DNA of 64,000 bases from Borrelia hispanica CRI (lineage in GTDB: Bacteria; Spirochaetota; Spirochaetia; Borreliales; Borreliaceae). The stretch is taken from positions 152,649 to 216,648 of the forward strand of contig NZ_AYOU01000164.1 in NCBI RefSeq assembly GCF_000500065.1, written 5' to 3'. Under the pieces are notes generated by a model. The model worked only from the letters and a program-made list of their open reading frames with translations, made no database searches and was not told the DNA's origin. Of this stretch, positions 1-10,655 are shown one piece after another (the stretch's first letter is position 1; each line of letters starts with the position of its first letter). The position numbers and the translations under genes are program-made.

Positions 1-175
1 TGATGATCAAGTTATTGGAAAAATTGTTGATTTTGATCCTAGTAAAGGTCTTTTGGTAAAGACAGGAGATGGAATTTTGGTATTATTAGAGCTTCAAAGA
101 ATTGGAAAAAAAGTTTTAGATTGTGCATCATTTTATCATGGAAGTAAAGATTTAATAGGTAAGGTTTTTTCTTAA
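1..175 (+). CDS. fmt: methionyl-tRNA formyltransferase, 3' fragment cut by the window edge
   Basis: Only the last 57 codons are present; the reading frame begins at base 2 and ends with TAA at 173-175. The fragment resembles the C-terminal tRNA-binding domain of Fmt: a small beta-barrel reading GDGILVLLELQRIGKKVLD, then a helix with HGSKDLIGKVFS, which fits the family pattern of ITELQPEGKK followed by a short helix. Fmt formylates initiator Met-tRNA. The position upstream of a PASTA protein fits Borrelia gene order (BB0064 then BB0063 in B. burgdorferi, from memory). The catalytic domain lies outside the window, so the identification rests on the tail and on synteny. Confidence 0.75.
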   Translation, partial: DDQVIGKIVDFDPSKGLLVKTGDGILVLLELQRIGKKVLDCASFYHGSKDLIGKVFS

Positions 176-206
176 AAATAAAGTTTAAGGAGATGATATA
201 ATATTG

Positions 207-1259
207 ATGGATAATAAACCACCACATAATCAGTTATTTTTAGATAGTCAAAATCTAAATGATAGTAATTTGCATGAATTTAGAGAAAATTATGATGATA
301 AAATGCATGATTTGCCAGAGCATGTGTCTAGGGGTTTAGTGCTTACTATTGTTGGGTCTTTGATGATTTCATGTGCGATATTTTTTATTTTTTTAAAGGG
401 TAGTGATATTGTTGTTGTTCCAAATTTAAGTGGACTTTATATTGAAGAGGCAATTACTGAGCTTCAAAATAAAGAATTAATTCCTTATGTTGAACTTAAG
501 TTCTCATCAACTTCGCTTGATAAAGGTAAGGTAATAGATCAAAAACCTAAGGCAGGTACTGTTTTGAGACTTGATAGTAAGGTTAAAATCTTTATTAGTA
601 AAGGAGCTGTGATAAATAAAGTTGATAATTTTATTGGTAAGAATATTGATGATGTTCTTATTAATTTGAAAGCCAATGCAATTAATAATAATAGGATGCT
701 TTATCATTTGTTAAGACCTGTTGAAATTGAGAGTATTCTTCCAAAAGGAACAATAATTCGCCAAGAACCATCACCAGGTACTAAGATTGCGAGTTTAGTT
801 GATCTTCAATTTTTAGTAAGTAAAGGGCAAGAAGAGCCATCTGTTAAGTATATAAAAAACTATGTTGGACTCTATTACAAAGATGTAATAATTTCTCTTT
901 TAAATGATGAGATTAATTTTGATATCAATGTTTCTAAGGGTAATGATTTTGGAAGTGTTATTTATCAGTCTTTATCTCCTGGAAATAAGATTGAAACCTT
1001 AGATAAATTGATAATTACTATTAATGAACCAAGAGTTAATAGTACAAGCGTGTTTGGAATTATGACTTATAAATTAGATGTATATCCATCTAGTGTAGAT
1101 ATCATGGTTAAAGTAAGAGATTCTAGTGGAAATAGTGCTTTATTTTATTCTTTTAGATCTAAAGGTGGACTTATTAAATTGCCTTATGAGGCATTAAAAG
1201 GCTCAACAGTTGAGCTTTATATTCATGATAAACTTATAAATCAAACATTAGTGAATTGA
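207..1259 (+). CDS. single-pass membrane PASTA-domain protein
   Basis: About 350 residues. There is a short charged cytoplasmic N-terminus, one hydrophobic segment around residues 45-66 (LVLTIVGSLMISCAIFFIFL), and then three extracytoplasmic PASTA-like repeats. Each repeat has the pattern of a conserved VVPNLSG-type start and an IxQxPxPGTxI turn (IDQKPKAGTVL, IRQEPSPGTKI, IYQSLSPGNKI), and the second and third are less canonical. There is no kinase domain, so this is a stand-alone PASTA protein and not a PknB-type receptor. PASTA domains often bind peptidoglycan or beta-lactams; that role is inferred. AAGGAG at 187-192 lies 14 bases before ATG 207; a TTG at 204 is the alternative start. Confidence 0.82.
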   Translation: MDNKPPHNQLFLDSQNLNDSNLHEFRENYDDKMHDLPEHVSRGLVLTIVGSLMISCAIFFIFLKGSDIVVVPNLSGLYIEEAITELQNKELIPYVELKFSSTSLDKGKVIDQKPKAGTVLRLDSKVKIFISKGAVINKVDNFIGKNIDDVLINLKANAINNNRMLYHLLRPVEIESILPKGTIIRQEPSPGTKIASLVDLQFLVSKGQEEPSVKYIKNYVGLYYKDVIISLLNDEINFDINVSKGNDFGSVIYQSLSPGNKIETLDKLIITINEPRVNSTSVFGIMTYKLDVYPSSVDIMVKVRDSSGNSALFYSFRSKGGLIKLPYEALKGSTVELYIHDKLINQTLVN

Positions 1260-1307
1260 AATAATGAAGGCAAATTTTATTTTTGAGTTTAATACAGGAT
1301 GTTATTA

Positions 1308-2027
1308 TTAGTCATTCATTTTTGATGTAATAATCGTGGATGCTACGATTGTAGCTGTTTCTGTTTTTAAAATATTTGGTGAAATGTTATATGTGTTAAA
1401 ATTGTACTTTGTTATTAAATTTATTTCTTTTGTTATAAATCCTCTCTCAGGTCCAATTATGACAATCACATTTTCTGTTTTTATATTTATGTCAATTAGT
1501 TTGTTTTTGCTATTTCTTTCAAGTAGTATTTTTGTGGTATTAAAATTGTCATCTTTTATATTCTCTAAGACTTCTATCAAATTGTTAAAAATTTTAATTT
1601 TTGGTATATATGTAATTCCGCCTTGCATAGCTCCTTTTATTAAATATTTTTCATATTCTTTTGTTCTAAAGAGTTTGGAGTGTGAGTAGGATTTTTCACT
1701 AAGTAAAGCATTGAAAAAAATGATTTCAGATATTCCAATACTACCAAGGTGTTGAATTATTCTTTTTGCTGCAATTGGTCTTATGAACCCAATGACAACT
1801 TTTACTCTTGTCAGTCGATTTGATTTTGATATTTTATGATTGTTTTTAAAGAAAAGTCTTATATCTTTATGATATATGCATGAATAGATGTGTTCTTCAC
1901 CAATAATGCCAAATTTAAAGGAATCATTATTTTTAAGTTTTAATATTTCTGTAATATGTTTTACTCTTGGATCATTAAGTACGATTCCATTATGAAACTC
2001 ATTTGTGTTTATTAATATCAAATTCAT
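1308..2027 (-). CDS. rsmE: 16S rRNA (uracil-1498-N3)-methyltransferase RsmE
   Basis: 239 residues, the usual RsmE length. The C-terminal SPOUT methyltransferase fold shows the AdoMet-knot motif VIVIIGPERGFITKEI and then LKTETATIVASTII, which matches the family signatures IGPEGG(F) and LRAETA. The N-terminal PUA-like part contains DPRVKHITEILKLKNND. The enzyme methylates N3 of U1498 in the decoding region of 16S rRNA. It is transcribed opposite to its neighbours. The family GPEGG motif here reads GPERG, a conservative variation also seen in related SPOUT enzymes. Confidence 0.9.
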   Translation of the reverse strand: MNLILINTNEFHNGIVLNDPRVKHITEILKLKNNDSFKFGIIGEEHIYSCIYHKDIRLFFKNNHKISKSNRLTRVKVVIGFIRPIAAKRIIQHLGSIGISEIIFFNALLSEKSYSHSKLFRTKEYEKYLIKGAMQGGITYIPKIKIFNNLIEVLENIKDDNFNTTKILLERNSKNKLIDINIKTENVIVIIGPERGFITKEINLITKYNFNTYNISPNILKTETATIVASTIITSKMND

Positions 2028-2069
2028 TGTTTATGATTTAGTTCCTTATTAATTATATTATATTTATGT

Positions 2070-2075
2070 TATAAT
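2070..2075 (+). promoter_or_regulatory. extended -10 box of the trxA promoter
   Basis: TATAAT preceded by TG with one base between (TGTTATAAT), 27 bases before the trxA start. The -35 region is poor, which is typical of extended -10 promoters. It lies in the divergent gap between rsmE and trxA. Confidence 0.55.
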
Positions 2076-2102
2076 GAAAAATCGATTGATTTAGGAGAAA
2101 AT

Positions 2103-2456
2103 ATGGCAATTAGTTTGACTAAGCAGGAATTTATTGATAAGGTTTTTGATTATAAAAACAATCAAGAATGGAATTTTAAGGGTACAAAGCCTGCAATAAT
2201 TGATTTTTATGCTGATTGGTGTGGTCCATGTAAAATGCTTGCTCCGATTTATGACGAACTTTCTAAGGAATATGAAGATAAAATTGATTTTTATAAAGTT
2301 AATACTGATAAGGAGCAAGAAGTTTCTATGATGCTTGGTGTACAAAGTCTTCCTACCATTATTTTTGTTCCTGTTGGAGATAAGCCAAGAGTTTCTGTTG
2401 GATTTATTGAAAAAAATTCTTTGAAGGATGCAATTAAAGATTTGTTTAAAGTTTAA
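2103..2456 (+). CDS. trxA: thioredoxin
   Basis: 117 residues with the active site WCGPCK at about residues 38-43 in the context IIDFYADWCGPCKMLAPIYDEL, and the cis-proline context QSLPTIIF further on. It is a general cytosolic protein-disulphide reductant that depends on thioredoxin reductase. AGGAG at 2093-2097 precedes the ATG at good spacing. It has an N-terminal extension of about 12 residues relative to E. coli TrxA. It probably has its own promoter (see 2070). Confidence 0.95.
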   Translation: MAISLTKQEFIDKVFDYKNNQEWNFKGTKPAIIDFYADWCGPCKMLAPIYDELSKEYEDKIDFYKVNTDKEQEVSMMLGVQSLPTIIFVPVGDKPRVSVGFIEKNSLKDAIKDLFKV

Positions 2457-2543
2457 TAAAAGGGTTTAATGATAAGAAATTGAACTCTTGTCTGTTTATA
2501 TAATGTTCTTTTTAAGTTATAATTAGTTTTAGGATATAGTGAA

Positions 2544-2990
2544 TTGATAAAAGAGGAGTTAAATTTATGGGCAGAAGGTGTTGAGTTTAAACATTGGGAT
2601 GCTTATTATAATTTTATTTTATCTGTTCTCAATATTCTTTGTATTAAAGAATATGAGCTATCTGTTATCCTATGCAATAATGAGTACATTCAAAAGTTAA
2701 ATGGTGAATTTAGGCAAAAACCAGAGCCTACTGATGTTTTGTCTTTTAATTATTTTGAAGGTAGTGAACAAATAAATCATAAAATACAAGGAGATATTGT
2801 CATATCTCTTGAGTATTTGGAGTTTAGTTCTTTAGAATTTAATGTTGAAATGTATGATGAGCTTCAAAGAAATACTATACATGGGATTTTGCATTTAATA
2901 GGATATACTCATGATACAAATAATTTTCAAAATGAGACAATGTTGATTATTCAGGAACAGGTTTTAAGAGAAACCAGAAGGGTATTTTGA
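2544..2990 (+). CDS. ybeY: endoribonuclease YbeY, rRNA maturation factor
   Basis: 148 residues. The zinc-site motif [12 protein letters not shown] matches the family HGxLHLxGYDH, with three His ligands, and the upstream conserved stretch [11 protein letters not shown] matches PTDVLSFP. YbeY acts in 16S rRNA 3' processing and ribosome quality control. The start appears to be TTG at 2544 behind AGGATA; the nearer ATG at 2567 is out of frame. The stop codon overlaps the next gene's ATG (TGATG), indicating translational coupling. Confidence 0.92.
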   Translation: MIKEELNLWAEGVEFKHWDAYYNFILSVLNILCIKEYELSVILCNNEYIQKLNGEFRQKPEPTDVLSFNYFEGSEQINHKIQGDIVISLEYLEFSSLEFNVEMYDELQRNTIHGILHLIGYTHDTNNFQNETMLIIQEQVLRETRRVF

Positions 2991-3766
2991 TGTTCAAGTT
3001 TTTTAATTTTAAGAATAAAAAAATGAAATATGTTGAGGGTAAAGATAGCGAAGAAAAATCGAAATTTGAAACATCTTTGCTTAATAATTTTAATTCTCTT
3101 AAAGAAACGATTGTGAAAGAGATTATGGTTCCAAGAATAAGTGTAATATTTATTGATTATTCTATAAGTAAAGATGATATTTTGAAAGTTGTAACTTCTA
3201 GCAATCATTCAAGATTTCCTGTTTATAAAGAAACAATAGACGATATTATAGGAATAATTCATACAAAAGATATATTGTTACATATGTGGAAGAAAGATTT
3301 TTATGAGATAGATCTAAAAGATATTATGCGAAAAGTTATGTTTGTTCCTGAGAGTAAGAAAATAGATTCTCTTTTAAAAGAATTTCAAGAAAATCATGTG
3401 CATATTGCTATTGTAGTTGATGAATATGGAGGAATTTCGGGGCTTGTTACACTTGAAGATATTCTTGAAGAGATTGTGGGAGATATTCAAGATGAATTTG
3501 ATAATGAAGTTGATGAAATAGTTCCTCTTGATGATGGAAGTTATCTTTGTACAGCTAGAGTGTTAATTGAAGATTTAAATGAAAAACTTGGATTGTGTCT
3601 TCCAGATGGAGATTTTGATACTCTTGGAGGTTTTGTTTATGATCTATTTGGAAGAATTCCTTTGAAGAATGAGAAGATAGAATATAATAATTTAATTTTT
3701 ACTATTAAAAATATGCATCAGCGAAATATTAAGGTAATAAAGATTTCCCAAAAGGAAGGTTTATGA
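2990..3766 (+). CDS. CBS-pair and CorC/HlyC-domain protein (annotated as hemolysin-like in Borrelia)
   Basis: 258 residues. A tandem CBS pair spans roughly residues 40-165 (VKEIMVPRISVIFID, FPVYKE, IIGIIHTKDIL; then FVPES, HIAIVVDEYGGISGLVTLEDILEEIVGDI), followed by a CorC_HlyC domain (ICTARVLIEDLNEKLG, DTLGGFVYDLFGRIP). There are no transmembrane segments, so it resembles CorC/YbeX and not the membrane-bound DUF21 forms. A regulatory role tied to Mg2+/Co2+ efflux or ribosome biology is known for CorC/YbeX; here it is inferred. It is coupled to ybeY, as in many bacteria. ATG 2990 is preferred to TTG 2987. Confidence 0.88.
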   Translation: MFKFFNFKNKKMKYVEGKDSEEKSKFETSLLNNFNSLKETIVKEIMVPRISVIFIDYSISKDDILKVVTSSNHSRFPVYKETIDDIIGIIHTKDILLHMWKKDFYEIDLKDIMRKVMFVPESKKIDSLLKEFQENHVHIAIVVDEYGGISGLVTLEDILEEIVGDIQDEFDNEVDEIVPLDDGSYLCTARVLIEDLNEKLGLCLPDGDFDTLGGFVYDLFGRIPLKNEKIEYNNLIFTIKNMHQRNIKVIKISQKEGL

Positions 3767-5748
3767 ATTTTAAGAGATTTTTTATAATGCTTTTGTTTTT
3801 TTATTTAAATTTTGGTAGTTTAATAGGTGCTACTACAACTGCTATTGAATATTATCAAAAGGCACAAACATGTTATCTTATGCAAAAATATTATGATGCT
3901 ATTGATGAACTTCTTGAAGCTGTTAAGATTAATCCTAATTATTATGAGGCTTACAAATTTCTGGCTGAAATTTATTATAAATTAAAAATATATAATCAAG
4001 CTCAGTTTTTTATAGAAAAAGCTTATAAGATGTCAAATAGAGACATCGAATATAAAATTCTTTATGCAAATATATTGCTTAAAAATAATGGAGCATCACA
4101 AGCTAAAAAGTTTTATTCAGAGGTTTTATCTAAACAGAAAAATAACATTGATGCTTTAGTGGGGCTTGCTTCAATTTTTGAAGAAGAAGGTTTACTTATT
4201 GCGGCTGCTAATTATTATTTGTCCGTTCTTGAGTATAGTCGTACAAATTATAGTGCATTTGACCATCTTATGAGCATTTATGAAAAATTAAACATGAATG
4301 ATAAGGCACAACATTTAATAAATAAGGTTAGAGGAACTTTTACTTCTTTTCCGGATTTTCATAGGAGAGTTGCAGAATTTTCTATTAAAACTGGTAATTT
4401 AGGATCTGCTGAAAAATATGCTCAAAATTATTTAATGTTGCTAAAGACTACTTATAAAGATTTTGGACTTGTTGATGCTTATCGTTTACTTGCTCTTGTT
4501 TATTTATATCAAGTTAAATATGAAGATGCAGTAGATGCGCTTCAAAAAGCGATAGTTATTGAACAAGATTCTGATGAGCTTTATTATTTACTTGGATATT
4601 CTTATTTAAAATTTGGAGAGGTTGATAAGGCTGTTTTTAATTTGGAGAGGGCTAAAAATATGAAAAAAGACTTAGAATTTTATGATATGGCTCTTGAAGA
4701 AAGTTTTTTTGTATCTAATTTTAGAAGTGCATTTCAAAAAAATAATAGTACTAATGTAGAAATATCTAAGAGGTATCAAAATGAAGGGCTTAAGGCTTTT
4801 CAAGATTTAAGTTTAGATGCAGCAATATTTAATGTAAAGAATGCTATTGATATTTATCCTGATAATGATGGGGCTAGATTTTTGCTTGCTAAGATTTATA
4901 AGTTTATGAAATTAGATGTAATGGCTTATGAAGAACTGTATTATTTGGTAGAACAGAGAAAGGTTACTGATTCTGAGATTTTAGATTTTTATGATATGGT
5001 TGCATTTGATATTAGAAGTTCTTTGTTTTTTAAGTATGGTTATAAAACTATTGGTGACTTGAATAAGCTTTATGATAACCAAACAGTTTACAGGATAGGT
5101 ATTTTTACTCAAAATGAAAATAAAGTTTTTGGTGCAAATGATTTAATTTTAAAATATGCTGAGAGGATTCTTGATCGTAATTTAAATATAGAAGTGGTTA
5201 ATTATAGATTTGATTATAATAAGGATAAAGATTATTTGGTAAGTAGTTTTTCTGAGGAATTTTCTTATGCACGAAATAATAATCTTGATTTATTTTTAAT
5301 GTTTGATCTTGATGTGGATGTTTTTCAAAACTTGGCTAGTTTAAGGGTAGATATTTTTTCAGGTAAAACCGGAGTTAAAGTGAAAACTTTTAGTTATAAT
5401 TCAGGGGGAGTGTTATATTTGAGTAATATTTTAAGTTCTTTCTCTAGAGATTTTAATGATTATTTGCCAAAAAAGGGAAAAATACTTCAGATCAAAAAAG
5501 ATGATGTTTTAATTAATCTTGGGCATGTAAACGATGTAAAACTAGGTGATGTCTTTTTAGTTCTTAAAGAGGGGGCTTTAAAATATAATAGTGATAGTGC
5601 TAGTTTTATGAGTTATAGTAAGTCAGATATTCTTGGTGAAATTTCTATTGAGGAGATAGGTGATTATATTTCTAGAGGGACTTTAAAATCATCTGCACTT
5701 TTAAGAGATTATATTCAAGAAGGATATACGGTTTTTATAAAAAAATAG
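3763..5748 (+). CDS. exported TPR protein with a C-terminal surface/assembly-like domain
   Basis: 661 residues. The N-terminal signal peptide (MNFKRFFIMLLFFYLNFGSLIGA) is followed by a long run of TPR repeats to about residue 410; typical helices are AIDELLEAVKINPNYYEAY and AVDALQKAIVIEQDSDELY. The last 200 residues switch to beta-rich sequence (YRIGIFTQNENKVFG, LDLFLMFDLDVDVF, GKILQIKKDDVLINLG) that resembles CsgG/FlgT-type periplasmic domains; this resemblance is inference. It overlaps the CBS gene stop by 4 bases (ATGA), so the two are coupled. Probably a periplasmic scaffold; substrate unknown. Confidence 0.75.
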   Translation: MNFKRFFIMLLFFYLNFGSLIGATTTAIEYYQKAQTCYLMQKYYDAIDELLEAVKINPNYYEAYKFLAEIYYKLKIYNQAQFFIEKAYKMSNRDIEYKILYANILLKNNGASQAKKFYSEVLSKQKNNIDALVGLASIFEEEGLLIAAANYYLSVLEYSRTNYSAFDHLMSIYEKLNMNDKAQHLINKVRGTFTSFPDFHRRVAEFSIKTGNLGSAEKYAQNYLMLLKTTYKDFGLVDAYRLLALVYLYQVKYEDAVDALQKAIVIEQDSDELYYLLGYSYLKFGEVDKAVFNLERAKNMKKDLEFYDMALEESFFVSNFRSAFQKNNSTNVEISKRYQNEGLKAFQDLSLDAAIFNVKNAIDIYPDNDGARFLLAKIYKFMKLDVMAYEELYYLVEQRKVTDSEILDFYDMVAFDIRSSLFFKYGYKTIGDLNKLYDNQTVYRIGIFTQNENKVFGANDLILKYAERILDRNLNIEVVNYRFDYNKDKDYLVSSFSEEFSYARNNNLDLFLMFDLDVDVFQNLASLRVDIFSGKTGVKVKTFSYNSGGVLYLSNILSSFSRDFNDYLPKKGKILQIKKDDVLINLGHVNDVKLGDVFLVLKEGALKYNSDSASFMSYSKSDILGEISIEEIGDYISRGTLKSSALLRDYIQEGYTVFIKK

Positions 5749-5749
5749 T

Positions 5750-5778
5750 TTGACACTTGGTATTAATTAATTTATTAT
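5750..5778 (+). promoter_or_regulatory. promoter of the gap-pgk-tpiA-secG run
   Basis: A near-consensus sigma-70 pair: TTGACA at 5750-5755, 17 bases, TATTAT at 5773-5778. The predicted transcript starts about 35 bases before the gap ATG. The -35 box sits directly after the preceding gene's stop codon. Confidence 0.75.
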
Positions 5779-5808
5779 TTAATAATTCTAGTAGACAATA
5801 AAAAATGA

Positions 5809-6828
<1,020 letters not shown>

Positions 6829-6857
6829 TTGAGAAGATAATCTTGAGGTATTTGTAA

Positions 6858-8036
6858 ATGTCAATAAGAACTATAAAAGATTGTGATTTTTCAGGCAAAC
6901 GTGCTTTGGTTAGATGTGATTTTAATGTTCCCTTACGAGAAGGGAACATTACTGATGATACTAGAATTAAGGCGGCTTTACCCACAATAGAATATCTTAA
7001 ATCTCAAGGAGCCAGAGTTGTTTTGATGAGTCATTTGGGTAGACCAAAGGGAGAGAAAAATCTTAGGTATTCTCTTATGCCTATTGCTAGGAGATTATCA
7101 GAACTGTTGGGGCAAGATGTTAAGATGTTGTCTGATTGTATAGGTGATGAAGTAGTTGCAGCTGTTTCTTGTATGCAGAATGGAGATGTTGTTTTACTTG
7201 AGAATGTGAGATTTTATAAGGAAGAAGAAGAAAATAGCGATGCTTTTGCAATGCAGTTATCTAAAAGTGGTGATATTTTTGTAAATGATGCTTTTGGAAC
7301 TGCTCATAGAGCTCATGCTTCTACATCAGGTGTTGCATCTTATTTGCCAGCTGTTGGTGGATTTTTGATGGAAAGAGAAGATGAATTTTTGGGTAAAATT
7401 TTAAAAAATCCTGAGAGTCCATTTGTTTCAATAATTGGTGGTTCAAAAGTTTCTTCAAAAATTGCAGTTCTTGAATCCCTTTTACCAAAATCAAATGTAA
7501 TGGTAATTGGTGGTGGAATGGCATATACCTTTTTAAAAGTAGAGGGATATTCTATTGGTAAGTCTCTTTTAGAAAATGAATATATTGATATAGCCGCATC
7601 TTTTTTGAAGAAGGCAAAGGAATTAAGTGTAGAAGTTATTTTGCCTATTGATCATGTTGTTGCGAGTGAATTTCAGGAATATTCTATGCCTGAATATGTT
7701 GATTTTGTGAATATTCCTGATAATAAGATTGGGATGGATATTGGCGAGAAGACTTTGGAAAAAATTGAGAGAGTTCTTAGTAGTGCAAAAACTGTAATTT
7801 GGAATGGTCCTCTTGGAGTATTTGAGTTTGATGCTTTTGCCAAAGGTACAGCAAAGGTTGCAGAATATGTGGCTAATTGTCCTGGAATTACGGTTATTGG
7901 CGGTGGAGATTCAGTGGCTGCTGTAAATAAATTTAATTTGTCTGGAAAGATAACCCATGTTTCAACAGGGGGTGGTGCTTCTCTTGAATATCTTGAAGGA
8001 AAAGTTTTACCAGGTATAAAAGTGTTGGAGGTTTAA
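6858..8036 (+). CDS. pgk: phosphoglycerate kinase
   Basis: 392 residues. The N-lobe substrate site reads [20 protein letters not shown], the basic-patch helix HLGRPKG, and the nucleotide-binding C-lobe has NGPLGVFE and the glycine-rich GGGDSVAAV and STGGGASLE. It makes ATP from 1,3-bisphosphoglycerate. It lies 29 bases after gap and only one base before tpiA, so it is co-transcribed. The sequence has full family length with all key motifs. Confidence 0.98.
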   Translation: MSIRTIKDCDFSGKRALVRCDFNVPLREGNITDDTRIKAALPTIEYLKSQGARVVLMSHLGRPKGEKNLRYSLMPIARRLSELLGQDVKMLSDCIGDEVVAAVSCMQNGDVVLLENVRFYKEEEENSDAFAMQLSKSGDIFVNDAFGTAHRAHASTSGVASYLPAVGGFLMEREDEFLGKILKNPESPFVSIIGGSKVSSKIAVLESLLPKSNVMVIGGGMAYTFLKVEGYSIGKSLLENEYIDIAASFLKKAKELSVEVILPIDHVVASEFQEYSMPEYVDFVNIPDNKIGMDIGEKTLEKIERVLSSAKTVIWNGPLGVFEFDAFAKGTAKVAEYVANCPGITVIGGGDSVAAVNKFNLSGKITHVSTGGGASLEYLEGKVLPGIKVLEV

Positions 8037-8037
8037 G

Positions 8038-8802
8038 ATGAGAAAGGTTTTCTTAGCAGGAAATTGGAAAATGCATTATACAAGTGTAGAGGCTGCAGAT
8101 GTTGCTAAACAGATTGTAGATGGTGTCTACAATATTAATAATAATGTGGTGGTTATGATAACACCTACATTTACGTCCCTTTGTAAAGTTTGTAGGGTGA
8201 CTAAGGGAACCAATGTTCTTCTTGGTGCTCAAAATATGTCTTATGAGAGTAGCGGCGCTAGAACAAGTGAAATTGCGCCTTCTATGCTTTTGGAATTTGG
8301 GGTTGATTACGTAATACTTGGACATTCTGAATGTAGAACATATCTTGGAGAAAATGATGAAATTATAAATAAGAAAGTTCTTACAGGACTTAAACATCCA
8401 TTTAAATATTTGATTCTCTGTGTTGGAGAAACCCTTGAAGAGAGAGAAAAAGGTAAAACTTTAGATGTAGTTTTGAATCAGGTTAGAAATGGATTAGTAT
8501 CTGTATATGAATCTGATCTTCAGAGAATAATTTTAGCTTATGAACCTGTATGGGCAATTGGGACAGGAAAGACAGCAACAAAAGAAGAAGCACAAGAAGT
8601 GCATAAGGCAATTAGGCTTGAAATTCAATCATTATATTCAAAATCGGCAGCAGATAATATTATTATTCAATATGGTGGTTCTGTTAATGTTGACAATGTT
8701 GAAGGTTTAATGGGTGAAAGCGATATTGATGGAGCATTAATTGGTGGTGCGTCTTTAAAAGCAGATTCGTTTTTAAAGATAATTAATAAAATATCGAAAT
8801 AA
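8038..8802 (+). CDS. tpiA: triosephosphate isomerase
   Basis: 254 residues. The active-site Asn-Lys is in AGNWKMH at the N-terminus, the electrophilic His in LGHSECR, the catalytic Glu in [14 protein letters not shown], and the phosphate loops are YGGSV and GGASL. It interconverts DHAP and glyceraldehyde-3-phosphate. GGAGG for its start lies inside the end of pgk, with a one-base intergenic gap, so translation is probably coupled. Confidence 0.98.
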   Translation: MRKVFLAGNWKMHYTSVEAADVAKQIVDGVYNINNNVVVMITPTFTSLCKVCRVTKGTNVLLGAQNMSYESSGARTSEIAPSMLLEFGVDYVILGHSECRTYLGENDEIINKKVLTGLKHPFKYLILCVGETLEEREKGKTLDVVLNQVRNGLVSVYESDLQRIILAYEPVWAIGTGKTATKEEAQEVHKAIRLEIQSLYSKSAADNIIIQYGGSVNVDNVEGLMGESDIDGALIGGASLKADSFLKIINKISK

Positions 8803-8813
8803 AGAGGTTTGTT

Positions 8814-9182
8814 TTGGAGTTAGTTAGATTTTTAGTATTTGTCTTTTTTGTTATTACTTCATTTATGATTATTTTGTTAGTATTGTTTCAAGATGAACAA
8901 GGCGATGGCATTGGAGGAGTGTTTGGAGGTGGAAGTTCTTCTATTTTTGGGGCAAGATCTTCAAGTGTTGCAATAAAAATTACAGCATTTTTTATTATTC
9001 TTTTTTTTGTTTTTGTAATTGCATTGTCTTTTATTAATACCAAACGAGTTGATAGTGATTTGTTAAAAAATGTTAAAGTTGATGAGAAGAGTTCAACTTT
9101 TTGGGATGATGATAAAAATAAAAATAATGAAGATGCTTTAAATAAAGAAACTTTAAATAAAGAGAATCAAGAAGATAAATAA
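8814..9182 (+). CDS. secG: protein translocase subunit SecG
   Basis: 122 residues with two hydrophobic segments (about residues 3-24 and 55-76) joined by a Gly-rich loop (DGIGGVFGGGSSSIFGARSS), the classical SecG pattern of LLQxGKGxGxxxxFGGG followed by a second helix. It has a hydrophilic Asp/Asn/Lys tail of about 45 residues. It is an auxiliary component of SecYEG. The start is TTG at 8814 behind AAGAGG. It follows tpiA by 11 bases, as in other bacteria where secG rides with glycolytic genes. Confidence 0.9.
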   Translation: MELVRFLVFVFFVITSFMIILLVLFQDEQGDGIGGVFGGGSSSIFGARSSSVAIKITAFFIILFFVFVIALSFINTKRVDSDLLKNVKVDEKSSTFWDDDKNKNNEDALNKETLNKENQEDK

Positions 9183-9242
9183 TAAATTTTAAATAACTTG
9201 TATATACTATTAAAGAGATGATAGCTTATTAGGAAAATTGAT

Positions 9243-9914
9243 TTATTGGAAATTTATTGGGGTTTTGTTGTGTTCTTGTAGATATCTTAAAGTTTTACTA
9301 AAGTGGTTTGAACCTAAAAATCCATTGTGTGCAGAATAAGGAGAGGGGTGGCTTGTTTCAAGGATTAAATGTTTTGATATATCTATTAATTCTTTTTTTC
9401 CCTTTGCAAAATTACCCCATAACATAAATACAACATTATTTAAATTTTTTGAGATGATTTTTATTACTTCGTTTGTAAAAATTTCCCAACCAATATCCTT
9501 ATGAGATGATGGGCGACCTTCTTCTACTGTTAATATTGAATTTAGCAAAAACGTTCCCTGTTCTGCCCATCGTGTTAAATCTCCATTTGGAATAGTTTTT
9601 ATTTTTAAACTTTTCTCTATTTCTTTAAAAATATTTTGTAATGATGGAGGTATCTTGATGTCTGGATTAACAGAAAATGCCAAACCATTAGCTTGTCCTT
9701 TTCCGTGGTATGGATCTTGTCCAAGTATCACCACTTTAATATCTTTAAATGGTAAGGTATCAAATGCATTAAATATTAATCTTGGTGGTGGAAATATTTT
9801 ATCCTTTTTAGTTTTATATTCATTTTTTATGAAACTTACAAGTCTTTTAAAGTATCCTTTGCAAAATTCACTTTTTAACATTTCTTTCCAAGATTCTTCA
9901 ATTTTTACTTCCAC
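9243..9914 (-). CDS. ung: uracil-DNA glycosylase
   Basis: 223 residues. Family-1 UDG motifs are complete: the water-activating [18 protein letters not shown], then [16 protein letters not shown], and the DNA-intercalation loop [18 protein letters not shown]. It removes uracil from DNA to start base-excision repair. Translation begins with GTG. The 3' end faces secG across about 60 bases. Confidence 0.97.
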   Translation of the reverse strand: MEVKIEESWKEMLKSEFCKGYFKRLVSFIKNEYKTKKDKIFPPPRLIFNAFDTLPFKDIKVVILGQDPYHGKGQANGLAFSVNPDIKIPPSLQNIFKEIEKSLKIKTIPNGDLTRWAEQGTFLLNSILTVEEGRPSSHKDIGWEIFTNEVIKIISKNLNNVVFMLWGNFAKGKKELIDISKHLILETSHPSPYSAHNGFLGSNHFSKTLRYLQEHNKTPINFQ

Positions 9915-10007
9915 ATTTAATATTATATAGAAAATTAATTATTTTGTAATATTTTAATTGAATTTTTCAATTTGATTTTATTGGTTTTTTATTTAGAATA
10001 ATATGTT

Positions 10008-10655
10008 ATGGTCAGTGATACATTGAAAAGAATAGAGATATTGGCTGAATTGATAACTCGAAGAAGACGAGAGAGAATAGATGAAGTATTAAATAATCGT
10101 ACAAATTATTTGACACTTGTACTTGAAGATATTTTTCAATCTCAAAATGCAAGTGCTACAATGCGTACAATTGAGATTTTAGGACTTAGTAATATTCATA
10201 TTATTGAGACTAATAATAAGTATATTTTAAATCCAGGTGTTGTTCTTGGAGCTTCAAAATGGATAGGTATTAATAAATATAAATGTGTAAAAGTTGCATT
10301 TGAACATTTAAAAGCTAATGGGTATAAAATAGTAGCTACATCATTAGATAATGAAGCCATATCTCTTGAAGATTTTCCAATTGATACTAAAATGGCAGTA
10401 TTTTTTGGAACAGAATTAACGGGTCTTAGCCATACAATTTTGCAAAATGCTGATTTGCATTTAAAAATACCAATGTATGGATTTACACAAAGTTATAATC
10501 TCTCTGTAGCTGTAGCTATAGTCTTTTATTCTTTAATTAATCGTTTAAGAAGTAGTTCTATTGATTATTTGCTAAATGAAGATGAAAAGTTAAACTTAAA
10601 GCTTGAATATTATAGAAAAATTATAAAAAGGTACAAAATCATTGAGAAATTGTAG
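10008..10655 (+). CDS. trmH: tRNA (Gm18) 2'-O-methyltransferase, SpoU family
   Basis: 215 residues. SPOUT motifs are clear: an N-terminal Arg-rich stretch RRRRERIDEVLNNR, NASATMRTIEILG (motif 1), VFFGTELTGLSH (motif 2) and IPMYGFTQSYNLSVAVAI (motif 3, with the SLNVS-like AdoMet knot). Length and the C-terminal extension fit TrmH over the rRNA-specific RlmB. Its last 17 bases overlap the convergent gene on the minus strand. Confidence 0.9.
   Translation: MVSDTLKRIEILAELITRRRRERIDEVLNNRTNYLTLVLEDIFQSQNASATMRTIEILGLSNIHIIETNNKYILNPGVVLGASKWIGINKYKCVKVAFEHLKANGYKIVATSLDNEAISLEDFPIDTKMAVFFGTELTGLSHTILQNADLHLKIPMYGFTQSYNLSVAVAIVFYSLINRLRSSSIDYLLNEDEKLNLKLEYYRKIIKRYKIIEKL

Noticed and set aside
1336..1689. 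Plus-strand ORF of 117 codons
   Set aside because: Lies inside rsmE on the opposite strand, with no ribosome-binding site and hydrophobic, unpatterned sequence. It is a frame shadow of rsmE.
7321..7524. Minus-strand ORF inside pgk
   Set aside because: Low-complexity His/Leu/Gln-rich shadow of the pgk coding strand.
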